DNA from: MAG-120531 sp002378585
Lineage (GTDB): Bacteria; Bacteroidota; Bacteroidia; Flavobacteriales; Flavobacteriaceae
DNA: 18,610 nucleotides
Assembly (NCBI GenBank): GCA_937890575.1
Contig: CALADZ010000127.1
Location: forward strand, 1-18,610
Direction of reading: 5' to 3'
Shown: positions 7,946 through 14,750 of the stretch, one piece after another
Numbering within the stretch: position 1 is the first letter of the stretch
How the letters are laid out: every line of letters starts with the position of its first letter
Made by a program: the position numbers and the translations under genes
Notes under the pieces: generated by a model
Told to the model about the DNA's origin: nothing
The model's input: the letters and a program-made list of their open reading frames with translations, nothing else
The model's database searches: none

Positions 7946-8911
7946 TCACATTCTATTGGTCTGGAGGCTTTTCAGATATTCTAAAGTCCGCTGAAGCAGT
8001 TCAGGCTGAATGGGCCTGACTGAGTCTGAATATGACTTCCAATTATCCTGAATATCTCCTTCAATTACTTGTTTAAGCACATGGTTCATTCCTTTGATTG
8101 GTGTCAAAACAGCCGCTTTATTGGCTTGAGCAAGCTTTTCCGCGTCTTCCATCATTACTTGAAGATCTTGATCGCCTTGAGTTACTAAGACCGGCACTTC
8201 CAAACGAGCTACTTCATCTGCTGGATCAAGGGCAAACCAGGAAATCAAATACGGCTGAACTGAGGGTCGAAAAAGCGACCAAAGCCAAGGAGAGACGTCA
8301 GGAACCTGCTTGCCTTGAACTAAAGAATCTAAAACCGGAAAAGCTAAATCTTGAACTTCCTTAGGCTGTTTGAGTAACTGACTTCGGATCACAGCAGAGG
8401 CAGGTCTTCCAGCTCCCGATAAACTGATCACTCCGACAACCCCCTTAAGTTGTTGGGCCGCCAGTGTTGCCACCAATGCCCCTTCGCTATGTCCTGCAAC
8501 CACTAAATGAGTATATCCTTCAGCATGCAGTTTATTGCCCCAAGCAACTGCGTCTGTGACAAAGTCTTGAAAACGGATATCCGCCTCCTTGATCTCAGCT
8601 GAAGCAGAAGAACCAATACCTCTTTTATCAAATCTAAATACAGTAAAACCTGCATCTGACCAACCTTCAGCCAAAAACCGCAAGCTGTTGTTTTGCATCA
8701 TGGCTTGATTTCCATCCCGATCTGTAGGACCTGAACCAGCGATTAACAACACAGCCGTGTTGGTCGAAATAGGCTGATGAGGAACAGTCAACATTCCCCC
8801 TAGGGGCCCCATTTGCCATTCTTTTTCGGTAAAATTATTGGATAACTCCTGGGCATAAACCCAGGAACTCAACAACACAATGGCCCACAGGGAGCATAGC
8901 ATACGCTTCAT
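7946..8911 (-). CDS. Secreted alpha/beta hydrolase
   Basis: This 321-aa serine hydrolase, by my choice of start, has an N-terminal signal peptide (MKRMLCSLW...VYAQ) and so acts in the periplasm or envelope. I chose the ATG at 8911 because the reading frame extends nine codons further to an ATG at 8938 that would precede the signal peptide. Visible features are the HGG-like oxyanion segment GSGPTDRDGN (59-68) and the strand FRFDKRGIG. The nucleophile elbow is GHSEG (Ser142), the acid lies in QGDQD (Asp247 or Asp249), and the catalytic His277 is in GMNHVLK. This set matches the S33-like / Hydrolase_4 dienelactone-type esterases. The substrate cannot be told. Its stop lies one base from the stop of the convergent second GH16 gene, but no functional link with glucan use is shown. 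Confidence 0.88.
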   Translation of the reverse strand: MKRMLCSLWAIVLLSSWVYAQELSNNFTEKEWQMGPLGGMLTVPHQPISTNTAVLLIAGSGPTDRDGNQAMMQNNSLRFLAEGWSDAGFTVFRFDKRGIGSSASAEIKEADIRFQDFVTDAVAWGNKLHAEGYTHLVVAGHSEGALVATLAAQQLKGVVGVISLSGAGRPASAVIRSQLLKQPKEVQDLAFPVLDSLVQGKQVPDVSPWLWSLFRPSVQPYLISWFALDPADEVARLEVPVLVTQGDQDLQVMMEDAEKLAQANKAAVLTPIKGMNHVLKQVIEGDIQDNWKSYSDSVRPIQPELLQRTLEYLKSLQTNRM

Positions 8912-8968
8912 GACAGTCTTTTGAGAAGAAAGATACAAAATAGACCTGTCCAGAAGTCGATTACCCGC

Positions 8969-8997
8969 TTTGACAAGCGGTAATTTGACTATTTTTG
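8969..8997 (+). promoter_or_regulatory. Promoter of tRNA-Arg and the downstream oxygenase
   Basis: TTTG at 8969-8972 and TATTTTTG at 8990-8997 are a perfect match to both Bacteroidota promoter elements, with a 17-base spacer. The tRNA begins eight bases after the -7 box. An imperfect inverted repeat (TTACCCGCTT at 8961-8970, AAGCGGTAA at 8975-8983, one bulged C) surrounds the -33 box. Confidence 0.65.
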
Positions 8998-9005
8998 CCC
9001 TCCTA

Positions 9006-9077
9006 GGCCCTATAGTTCAACGGATAGAACGAGCGTTTCCTAAACGCTAAATCCAAGTTCGATTCTTGGTGGGGCCA
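9006..9077 (+). tRNA. tRNA-Arg (anticodon CCT)
   Basis: A full cloverleaf can be folded. The acceptor stem is GGCCCTA with TGGGGCC (one G-T pair), and the discriminator base is A at 9077. The D stem is GTTC/GAAC with an 8-base loop containing GG. The anticodon stem is AGCGT/ACGCT around the loop TTCCTAA, giving anticodon CCT, which reads AGG arginine codons. The variable loop has four bases, and the T stem CCAAG/CTTGG encloses TTCGATT. The total is 72 bases. CCA is not encoded: the next bases are CG and then ATG. The gene has its own strong promoter and must be co-transcribed with the oxygenase that starts at 9080. Confidence 0.95.
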
Positions 9078-9079
9078 CG

Positions 9080-9709
9080 ATGCAACCTTACTATAGTGCT
9101 GAACAATGGGCCTGTTGGCTCGATCAGCTCGCAGAAGACTCTTTAGTGGTGATGGAGGATTTCCTCCCCGCTTCAATATTGACTTTAGTGGATGATTTTT
9201 TTGATGTTCAGTTGGCAGAGGGCGCATTGGCACCGGCCAAAATTGGAACAGCCTTTGAAGAACAGAGACTGGCTGAAATTCGATCTGACTTCATCTGCTG
9301 GATCGATCAAATGCAACACCCTCAACTCAATCCTTTTTTTGAATTAATCGAAGAACTAAAGGGCTTGGTCGCCCAGGAACTATTTCTATCGCTAGAAGGG
9401 TTTGAGTTTCACTTAGCACAATATCCTCCTGGAGGGTTTTACAAGCCCCACTTAGATCAATTTAAAGCGCGAAACAACCGCATGCTTTCCTTGGTTATCT
9501 ACCTAAATCGGAATTGGATTCCAGAACACGGCGGACAGTTGCGCATTCACGAGCCTGTGTGTAAAGACATTGAGCCTGTTTTTAATAGAGCTGTTTTGTT
9601 TCGATCGGATTTGGTATTGCACGAGGTACTTCCGGCGCATAAAACCAGAAAATCTTTAACCGGATGGCTGCTTAAACGCCCCTCGGGCGTGGGGCTTTTT
9701 GGGGTCTAG
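9080..9709 (+). CDS. 2-oxoglutarate/Fe(II)-dependent oxygenase, prolyl-hydroxylase-like
   Basis: This 209-aa protein has the double-stranded beta-helix motif set of prolyl-4-hydroxylase-type oxygenases. The iron ligands are H124-x-D126 (in YKPHLDQF) and H181 (in LVLHEVLP). The basic 2-oxoglutarate anchor is R190 or a neighbour in TRKSLTGWL. The strand LSLVIYLNRNWIPEHGG with GGQLRI is typical of the PHD/EGLN-like bacterial group, which includes the Pseudomonas protein that hydroxylates EF-Tu. It probably hydroxylates a protein side chain in the cytoplasm, since there is no signal peptide. The start at 9080 is only two bases past the tRNA, so there is no separate leader. The next ATG (9152) would remove the first helix of the fold and is less likely. 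The gene depends on the tRNA promoter. Confidence 0.87.
   Translation: MQPYYSAEQWACWLDQLAEDSLVVMEDFLPASILTLVDDFFDVQLAEGALAPAKIGTAFEEQRLAEIRSDFICWIDQMQHPQLNPFFELIEELKGLVAQELFLSLEGFEFHLAQYPPGGFYKPHLDQFKARNNRMLSLVIYLNRNWIPEHGGQLRIHEPVCKDIEPVFNRAVLFRSDLVLHEVLPAHKTRKSLTGWLLKRPSGVGLFGV
9676..9700 (+). terminator. Terminator-like hairpin inside the 3' end of the oxygenase gene
   Basis: Two mutually exclusive hairpins can form. The first is ACGCCC-CTC-GGGCGT (9676-9690). The second is GCCCC (9678-9682) paired with GGGGC (9691-9695), followed directly by five T at 9696-9700. The second has the shape of an intrinsic terminator but a short stem, and it lies upstream of the stop codon at 9707-9709. Its role in ending the tRNA/oxygenase transcript is therefore uncertain. 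Confidence 0.35.
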
Positions 9710-9743
9710 TAGTTTTGTTTATCTTTAGGAAAATACTTCTCCC

Positions 9744-10436
9744 ATGAAACAATGGATCATTTTAGCATTGGCCTTCGTCTTGGTACAATGCGGACCCACC
9801 TATACGTACAGAGCCCATAAAAATGATTTTGCCCAAGAAGTAGCTCAACTTGCCAAGCAAGACCAAACTTTTTCCCAAAGGGATTACCTATTATTTGTCG
9901 GCAGTTCCAGCATCAGACTCTGGGACGATATGGAATCGGACATGAAGCCATATAACACCGTTAAACGGGGCTATGGAGGGGCGCACTACTACGACTTAAT
10001 TCACCACACCCAAACCCTGATTACACCCCACAAAAATGCTCGAGCAATTCTTTGTTTTGTGGCCAATGACATCGAACATCCATGGGGGGACCCAAAACCC
10101 AAAATAACTCCTCAAAAGGTGTTGCGTCTAGCCCAAAAATTCTCCGATCAAGTGGAAAAACTTCACCCCAACATACCCTTGTACTTTATTGAAATCACGC
10201 CATCACCCAGTAGATGGACACTTTGGCCAGAAATAAGCCAGGCCAATGACTTGATTCAATCTTGGGCAGAGAAAACGCCCAATCGTTTCTTTATCCCAAC
10301 CCGCCAGGCGGTATTAGGAGCGGATGGACTACCGCAAAATCACTTGTTTATCGAGGATGGACTTCACCTTTCCCGGGCGGGATACCAGGTATGGGCTGAA
10401 CAGATAAAGGCAGGACTTAAGGGGCGTAATGACTAG
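9744..10436 (+). CDS. SGNH/GDSL-type hydrolase lipoprotein
   Basis: This 230-aa lipoprotein has a short signal peptide ending LVQC (Cys16). Four conserved SGNH blocks are visible. Block I is GSSSIRLW (nucleophile Ser55). A Gly-rich block II is at RGYGGAHYYDL. Block III is FVANDIEH (Asn109). Block V is DGLHLSRAGY (Asp205 and His208). The family removes acyl groups, for example acetyl esters from polysaccharides or peptidoglycan, and also includes lysophospholipases. The lipid anchor places it on the envelope, but the substrate is not shown. The gene starts 34 bases after the oxygenase, in the same direction. Its TAG stop shares the palindrome CTAG with the stop of the convergent arylsulfotransferase-like gene. 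Confidence 0.88.
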   Translation: MKQWIILALAFVLVQCGPTYTYRAHKNDFAQEVAQLAKQDQTFSQRDYLLFVGSSSIRLWDDMESDMKPYNTVKRGYGGAHYYDLIHHTQTLITPHKNARAILCFVANDIEHPWGDPKPKITPQKVLRLAQKFSDQVEKLHPNIPLYFIEITPSPSRWTLWPEISQANDLIQSWAEKTPNRFFIPTRQAVLGADGLPQNHLFIEDGLHLSRAGYQVWAEQIKAGLKGRND

Positions 10437-11926
10437 TTTGCCGACAACTTAGACAATGCTGGGTGATTCGTAGGCACATACATGCCGCGCCAAAAACTCA
10501 CCCCTAAACCATCGTATTTCCAAACGACTAATCCTTGAGGATTTACCTCCCAAAATCCATAATCCCCCTCCGTTATCAGTAGGTTTCCATTGGACATGGT
10601 TTGGACTCCACCTACCCTAGGAAAAAACATGGATGGATCTGAAAAAGAGAAATGCACGGGAACCTGAGTGTCAACAGCCACACCTGGTCTGAAAAAGGAC
10701 AAATCAAAAACGTAGGCCTCTGAATAACCATTGGCCTCTTTGTTGTTGTGGAACAAGGAGAGTAGGGTCTTGCCCTCTTTTTCAATAAAACTTGGGTGGT
10801 GGTTGTAGTGAAGTTGTTGAGGCTGGCCATAGGTTCCGTAAACATTTGGATTTCCCCACCTTAAAATTAAATCACCTCCTCTGCCAAATTGACCACCAGA
10901 ACCTGTTTTAGCTTCAGCAGTGGTTGTACTGTGGTCAATAATCCAAACCTCTCCATAAAAATTAACAGACAAAGCAATGATATCTTGCTGAGGATGGTAG
11001 TCCAGGCCATTGATGTGCATAATGTCCCCTTGACCAACAAACTCATGGATATCAACTTCATTTTGATACGTGAAATTAATCTTATGACGTGACGCATTAG
11101 GGTCTCCATAATTAGGCCCACCTGGTCTCAATCCTTGAACTAAGTGATCCCTACTATCCCAAGACCAGACTATTTCGCTTGTCACCGGGTCTATTTCGAT
11201 CACTTTTTCTGGAAAAACATCGGTATCGATTTCTAAACCCATAGACTGTGCTACCTCTCGGGACATCCGAGACCAAACCAAGGCCAAAACATGACCATTG
11301 GGCATGATCTCAATATCGTGATGTCCGATAAAATCTGGTCCCATAATTGAATAATTCCAAAGTACTGAACCATCAAGTCCTATATGCTGAATTAACCCAT
11401 TTTGACCTCCATAGGCAACTGATGGATTGGGTGCTTTAAACGCGCCCATAATCGTACCGTCATCCATGAGTTCTATGTCCTGCCCTAGAGCCTTTTCAAA
11501 AGTCCACGTGTGTTTTTTATTTCCTTGATGATCCAATAAATACGCGGTTTTTGCCCCATTGACAATTGCGAGCACATAACCCGGATCTACAAAATCTTGT
11601 ATAATTAAGGGCACTTGAGTTCCTATGGACTGGGTGTTGTATCGAAATATAGCCTTTAAATTTAAAGGTTGATCTAGATTGATTTGTAAGGAAGCAGTCT
11701 GATCTCCCGACCAACCTTCCCAACGATCAAAAATATAACCAGGATCAGCTATGGCTTGAATAACTTGGACAGTCCCCTTTTCAAATGTACCTCCAGTTTG
11801 ACTCACTTGTCCACCCACGCCTGCATCTACAGATAACGTATAATACACCCCCAGCGTTGGTTGCGTGTCAGGGCTGCAAGAAAAAAGAAAAAGAACCAGT
11901 AGGGTACTGAGAGGAAAAAATTTCAT
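10433..11926 (-). CDS. Arylsulfotransferase (ASST)-like lipoprotein with InlB B-repeat-like domain
   Basis: This 497-aa lipoprotein has lipobox LFLFSC (Cys17). Residues 28-97 form a divergent InlB B-repeat-like domain (YTLSVDAGVGGQVS ... YIFDRWEGWSGD ... LKAIFR). Residues about 110-490 form the six-bladed propeller of the aryl-sulfate sulfotransferase family. Histidine-rich active-site segments are visible: GHHDIEIMPNGH (His202/203), DIMHINGLDYHP (His304, Asn306), ILRWG (Arg356) and LHYNHHPSF (His373/376/377). Known members move sulfate between phenolic compounds through a sulfo-histidine intermediate in the periplasm. Here the anchor and the added Ig-like domain suggest a surface role, perhaps on algal sulfated phenolics (inference). 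The gene lies downstream of the oxidoreductase gene in the same direction, after a 99-base A/T-rich gap, so it may have its own promoter. Confidence 0.8.
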   Translation of the reverse strand: MKFFPLSTLLVLFLFSCSPDTQPTLGVYYTLSVDAGVGGQVSQTGGTFEKGTVQVIQAIADPGYIFDRWEGWSGDQTASLQINLDQPLNLKAIFRYNTQSIGTQVPLIIQDFVDPGYVLAIVNGAKTAYLLDHQGNKKHTWTFEKALGQDIELMDDGTIMGAFKAPNPSVAYGGQNGLIQHIGLDGSVLWNYSIMGPDFIGHHDIEIMPNGHVLALVWSRMSREVAQSMGLEIDTDVFPEKVIEIDPVTSEIVWSWDSRDHLVQGLRPGGPNYGDPNASRHKINFTYQNEVDIHEFVGQGDIMHINGLDYHPQQDIIALSVNFYGEVWIIDHSTTTAEAKTGSGGQFGRGGDLILRWGNPNVYGTYGQPQQLHYNHHPSFIEKEGKTLLSLFHNNKEANGYSEAYVFDLSFFRPGVAVDTQVPVHFSFSDPSMFFPRVGGVQTMSNGNLLITEGDYGFWEVNPQGLVVWKYDGLGVSFWRGMYVPTNHPALSKLSAN

Positions 11927-12025
11927 AACACTATCTTAAATGCTAAAAATAATCAATAAACTTAATATCGTAATCAATCATACCACATGTCGGCAAAGAC
12001 CACTCTATAAGTTACTTCTAGAATT

Positions 12026-13090
12026 TTAAAGAAAAACGGTTTGCCCAGTTTTTACCGACTCATCACAAGCCAATGCGATTTTAAGGCTATCCACCGCCTC
12101 AAGTACGTGCTGAGATAAATCTAGGTCCTGAACAATCGCCTGATAAAAATATTCCTGTTCTAGGTCACATAACCCCTGATGGTCAGGTGTTTGCTCCCAA
12201 ATAGTTCGGTGATCTTGGTGTTTCCAATGCCCCTGGTCGTCTAGATCAGCATGGTGTTTCAAAAGTACATCGCTTTTGGTGTGACCTGCTACATCGTCGG
12301 ACTTCTGGGTGTCTTGTACCAAAGACACACTGCCGCTAGGGCCGATCACATCTTTAACAAAAAAGGCTGTTTCCGACATCATAGGTCCCCAACCTGCTTC
12401 ATACCATCCAACGGATCCGTCATCAAAACGAATCTGTAACTGTCCGTAATTGTATTGGGTCTTGTCAATCTCAGGAGTCAACCGAACGCCAATGGCCGAG
12501 ACCGCTACTGGTTTGGCTTGGGTCATTTGACACATGATATCCAGATAATGAACACCGCAATCGACAATCGGACTTAGGGATTCCATCAGTTTTTTATGCA
12601 CTGCCCATTCATTACCATGACTTTGTTGGTTCAAATTCATGCGCATCACCAAAGGTTTACCCAAGTTTTGAGCTTCAACAACAAAACGCTGCCATACAGG
12701 GTGATGCCTCAAAATATATCCAACCACCAGCTTTTTTTGATTTTCTTCAGCGGATGATCGAATACGTTCTGCTCCTTGGGCTGTGATGGCCATAGGTTTT
12801 TCCAGAAACACATGGCAACCCGCCTCCAATGCCGCTAGAGCATATGATTCATGAGTATCTGGATAGGTGCTGATACAAACAGCTTGACAATCACTTTGGG
12901 TCAGTGCTTGATGAAAGTCGTCATATAAGGACACGGGGTGGGCGAGCAGATGGTTGAGTTTGTTTTTACTACTGCCTCTAGAGACCAAACCAACTATTTG
13001 GAAGCCCGGGTGTTTGTCATAGGCTAGGGCGTGTGAAGCCCCCATGTGACCGCAACCTACCACCAAAACACGCAGCTGACTACTCGTCAT
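12026..13090 (-). CDS. Gfo/Idh/MocA family NAD(P)-dependent oxidoreductase
   Basis: This 354-aa cytoplasmic dehydrogenase is likely to act on a sugar, inositol or similar polyol. The N-terminal Rossmann fold has VVGCGHMGASH (GxGxxG at 12-17). The EKP motif is at 97-99 (FLEKPMAI). The C-terminal catalytic motif is D177-x-G-x-H181 (VDCGVHYLDIM). The ATG at 13090 gives a start right at the first beta strand; a TTG at 13105 and a GTG lie in the same frame upstream but would add residues with no match to the fold. The ATG overlaps the end of the NTF2-like gene by 11 bases, so translation is probably coupled. The substrate cannot be set from sequence; the family also includes glycosidases and reductases. 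Confidence 0.88.
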   Translation of the reverse strand: MTSSQLRVLVVGCGHMGASHALAYDKHPGFQIVGLVSRGSSKNKLNHLLAHPVSLYDDFHQALTQSDCQAVCISTYPDTHESYALAALEAGCHVFLEKPMAITAQGAERIRSSAEENQKKLVVGYILRHHPVWQRFVVEAQNLGKPLVMRMNLNQQSHGNEWAVHKKLMESLSPIVDCGVHYLDIMCQMTQAKPVAVSAIGVRLTPEIDKTQYNYGQLQIRFDDGSVGWYEAGWGPMMSETAFFVKDVIGPSGSVSLVQDTQKSDDVAGHTKSDVLLKHHADLDDQGHWKHQDHRTIWEQTPDHQGLCDLEQEYFYQAIVQDLDLSQHVLEAVDSLKIALACDESVKTGQTVFL

Positions 13091-13559
13091 AAGGCCCACA
13101 ATCAACGGTTCGACGTGTATCGGCTAAATAGGTGATTTGCCAGCCTTGATCAGACTTAAATAGGGCAAATGCGTCTACTCCGCAATGGGAAAAATTCCCA
13201 TCCATCCAAAAACTGTACTCCACCCATGCTTGGGCCATGGCCCCATCGACCGATATCTGAAATTGATGCAGGCGTTCCTCCCAAACAGGAGTGTTTTCAC
13301 GTGTGGCTACAGCGTGTAAAAAATCGGTGGCCTGGGTGACGACCAACTTAGTTTGATCTTGTCTAGACAATACCGTTTGCAAAACTAGGTCCGGATGCAT
13401 CACGGATTTCATGGCTACAGAGTCGCGTTGATGAAATCCTTGAAAAAAATGCTCAATGGTTTGTTTTACTTCAAGCGCAGAGCCTGTAAACTCCTGTGCA
13501 TGGACCTGATGTATCCACAGCATCCACACACTTATGACTCCGATCCAACTGTGTCTCAT
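13080..13559 (-). CDS. Secreted NTF2/SnoaL-like (DUF4440-type) protein
   Basis: This 159-aa protein has a signal peptide (MRHSWIG ... HQVHAQ). A cone-shaped NTF2-like fold is predicted from the pattern VKQTIEHFFQGFHQRDSVAMKS, HPDLVLQTV, AQAWVEYSFWMDG, HCGVDAFALFK and GWQITYLADTRR. Such proteins bind small molecules or act as simple enzymes; no catalytic set is recognisable here. It is first in a transcription unit with the coupled oxidoreductase gene. It is divergent from the DUF1801 gene, with only 57 bases between the starts, so promoters of both must lie in that short A/T-rich gap. I could not pick out a convincing -7 box for either gene. Confidence 0.8.
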   Translation of the reverse strand: MRHSWIGVISVWMLWIHQVHAQEFTGSALEVKQTIEHFFQGFHQRDSVAMKSVMHPDLVLQTVLSRQDQTKLVVTQATDFLHAVATRENTPVWEERLHQFQISVDGAMAQAWVEYSFWMDGNFSHCGVDAFALFKSDQGWQITYLADTRRTVDCGPYDE

Positions 13560-13616
13560 GAACTAAATTTTACCCAAAATACAAAATGTTTGGGCGCATT
13601 CTATAAATTTATATCC

Positions 13617-13982
13617 ATGGCCATGTATTTATCCTATACTTCGGTTGATGACTACATCATCAACCAAAAACCTGAAGTTCAAGAACGCTTGCTTTGGATC
13701 AAGTCCATACTGGAAAAAAACTATCCAAACGCAACAGCACATATTTTGTACGGGATGCCTGCCTACAAAATAAACAAGAAACCCTTGGTTTATTTTGCTG
13801 TTTATGAAAAACATTTAGGGTTCTACGCAACACCAGGAACGCACGAGGCGTTTAAATCAAACCTGGTTGGCTATAAAACGGGCAAAGGGTCTGTCCAATT
13901 TCCTCTAAAACAAACCCTGCCAGAGGAATTAATACAGGCCATGATCGCTCACCGAGCTCAATGCATTCTTCAAAACAAGTAG
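13617..13982 (+). CDS. DUF1801 / YdhG-like protein
   Basis: This small cytoplasmic protein of about 121 aa has the frataxin-like DUF1801 pattern. It begins SVDDYIINQKPEVQERL, with LLWIKSILEKNYPNATAHILYGMPAYK, then LVYFAVYEKHLGFYATPG, and ends with KGSVQFPLKQTLPEELI. YdhG of Bacillus is described as an intracellular iron chaperone, but members are mostly uncharacterised. The open frame reaches back to 13395, but the first 74 codons are antisense to the NTF2-like gene and make no sense as protein. The ATG at 13617 (or 13623, two codons later) matches the usual family start. The last 13 bases overlap the minus-strand methyltransferase remnant. Confidence 0.85.
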   Translation: MAMYLSYTSVDDYIINQKPEVQERLLWIKSILEKNYPNATAHILYGMPAYKINKKPLVYFAVYEKHLGFYATPGTHEAFKSNLVGYKTGKGSVQFPLKQTLPEELIQAMIAHRAQCILQNK

Positions 13983-14137
13983 GGAATTCCTTCTCGCTTT
14001 AGCCAAGCTATTTTTCGATCAATACCCCATCGATAACCTCCCAGTGAACCATCGGTCCTCAACACTCTGTGGGAAGTAACGGAATATTTAATGAGGGATG
14101 TTTCATCAGCCAAACTTAGGGAAGTAAACTGAAGCAT
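13970..14137 (-). pseudogene. Remnant of an Ada/Ogt-type methylated-DNA--protein-cysteine methyltransferase (C-terminal part)
   Basis: Reading the minus strand from 14137 gives 55 codons ending in TGA at 13970-13972. The middle reads HRVLRTDGSLGGYRWG and then IDRKIAWLKREGIP. This follows the C-terminal signature of Ada and Ogt, whose form from memory is PCHRV-R-DG-L-GYRWG--RK--L-RE. The catalytic Cys of PCHR is not present: the matching place reads TSHR. A TAG lies five codons upstream of the ATG, so the N-terminal part and most of the DNA-binding helices are missing. The fragment fills the gap between the DUF1801 and AlkB-type genes. It is most simply a decayed repair gene next to another alkylation-repair gene. 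A short functional protein is possible but less likely. Confidence 0.65.
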
Positions 14138-14139
14138 CC

Positions 14140-14147
14140 TATCTTTG
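14140..14147 (+). promoter_or_regulatory. -7 box of the AlkB-type gene, predicting a leaderless mRNA
   Basis: TATCTTTG is an exact TAnnTTTG match and ends only four bases before the ATG at 14152. With the usual distance from this box, transcription would begin at or next to the start codon. The -33 region is weak: a TTAG at 14116-14119, 20 bases upstream, is the nearest candidate. Confidence 0.45.
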
Positions 14148-14151
14148 GTCT

Positions 14152-14745
14152 ATGTTGTATCCTAGTTCCGAAAATTTATTGCCATATGATGGCATCGTCC
14201 GGTATTTTGGGGCATTGCTGAGCGAACAGCAAGCGGATGAGTACTTTGCCCAATTGATGAAGGAGGTAGATTGGCAACACGACCAGGTGAGGATGTTCGG
14301 TAAATTAATCACCACCAAACGAAAAATCGGCTGGTATGGCGACCAGCCATTTGGATATACCTACAGCCAGATGAAAAAAACCGCTTTGCCTTGGACTCCA
14401 GGGTTGTCCGACCTCAAATCTTGGGCGGAGCAAGTGACGGGAACCACCTACAACTCTTGTTTGGCCAATCTGTACCACGACGGATCCGAGGGCATGGCTT
14501 GGCACAGTGATGCGGAAAAAATGTTGTTGCCCCGAGGGGCTATTGCTTCCATCAGTCTAGGTGCAGAACGGGTATTTGGATTTAAACATCAGGAGTTGGG
14601 TACCGTGGTAAAAACATCATTAGCCCATGGGAGTTTGTTGGTCATGGAAGGGGCGACCCAGGAGTTTTGGAAGCACCGATTGGCCCCTACCAAAAAAACA
14701 GTAGGCCCTCGCATCAACCTGACCTTTAGAACGATTGTTGCGTAA
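14152..14745 (+). CDS. AlkB-type alpha-ketoglutarate-dependent DNA/RNA repair dioxygenase
   Basis: This 197-aa enzyme is predicted to remove alkyl lesions such as 1-methyladenine and 3-methylcytosine by oxidation. Conserved elements are NLLPYDGIVRYF near the start and a lesion-recognition lid. Next come NLYHDGSEGMAWHSDAEK (Fe ligands His118 and Asp120), SLGAERVFGF, and EFWKHRLAPT (His175). The arginine motif PRINLTFR follows (Arg187, Asn189, Arg193), in which the arginines hold 2-oxoglutarate. The layout is closer to the ALKBH2/3-like bacterial group than to E. coli AlkB. The ATG at 14152 is the only suitable start: the protein motif begins a few residues later and no in-frame ATG follows until codon 36. 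The methyltransferase remnant just upstream on the other strand fits a former alkylation-repair pair. The 3' end faces the VOC gene with a five-base gap. Confidence 0.92.
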   Translation: MLYPSSENLLPYDGIVRYFGALLSEQQADEYFAQLMKEVDWQHDQVRMFGKLITTKRKIGWYGDQPFGYTYSQMKKTALPWTPGLSDLKSWAEQVTGTTYNSCLANLYHDGSEGMAWHSDAEKMLLPRGAIASISLGAERVFGFKHQELGTVVKTSLAHGSLLVMEGATQEFWKHRLAPTKKTVGPRINLTFRTIVA

Positions 14746-14750
14746 TCAAT

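Noticed and set aside
8098..8364. Plus-strand open frame of 88 codons
   Set aside because: It is antisense to the alpha/beta hydrolase and shows only low-complexity charged residues.
8807..8820. Overlapping palindromes CCCCTAGGGG and GGGGCCCC
   Set aside because: They lie inside the alpha/beta hydrolase gene, encode Gly/Pro/Leu residues of the protein, and show no link to a promoter or repeat family.
9006..9077. tRNA-Arg as an integration site for a mobile element
   Set aside because: No integrase gene and no second copy of the tRNA 3' end is visible in the window; the downstream genes look like ordinary chromosome.
13395..13616. Long N-terminal extension of the DUF1801 frame
   Set aside because: It is mostly antisense to the NTF2-like gene and reads as unrelated residues; the family start is at 13617 or 13623.
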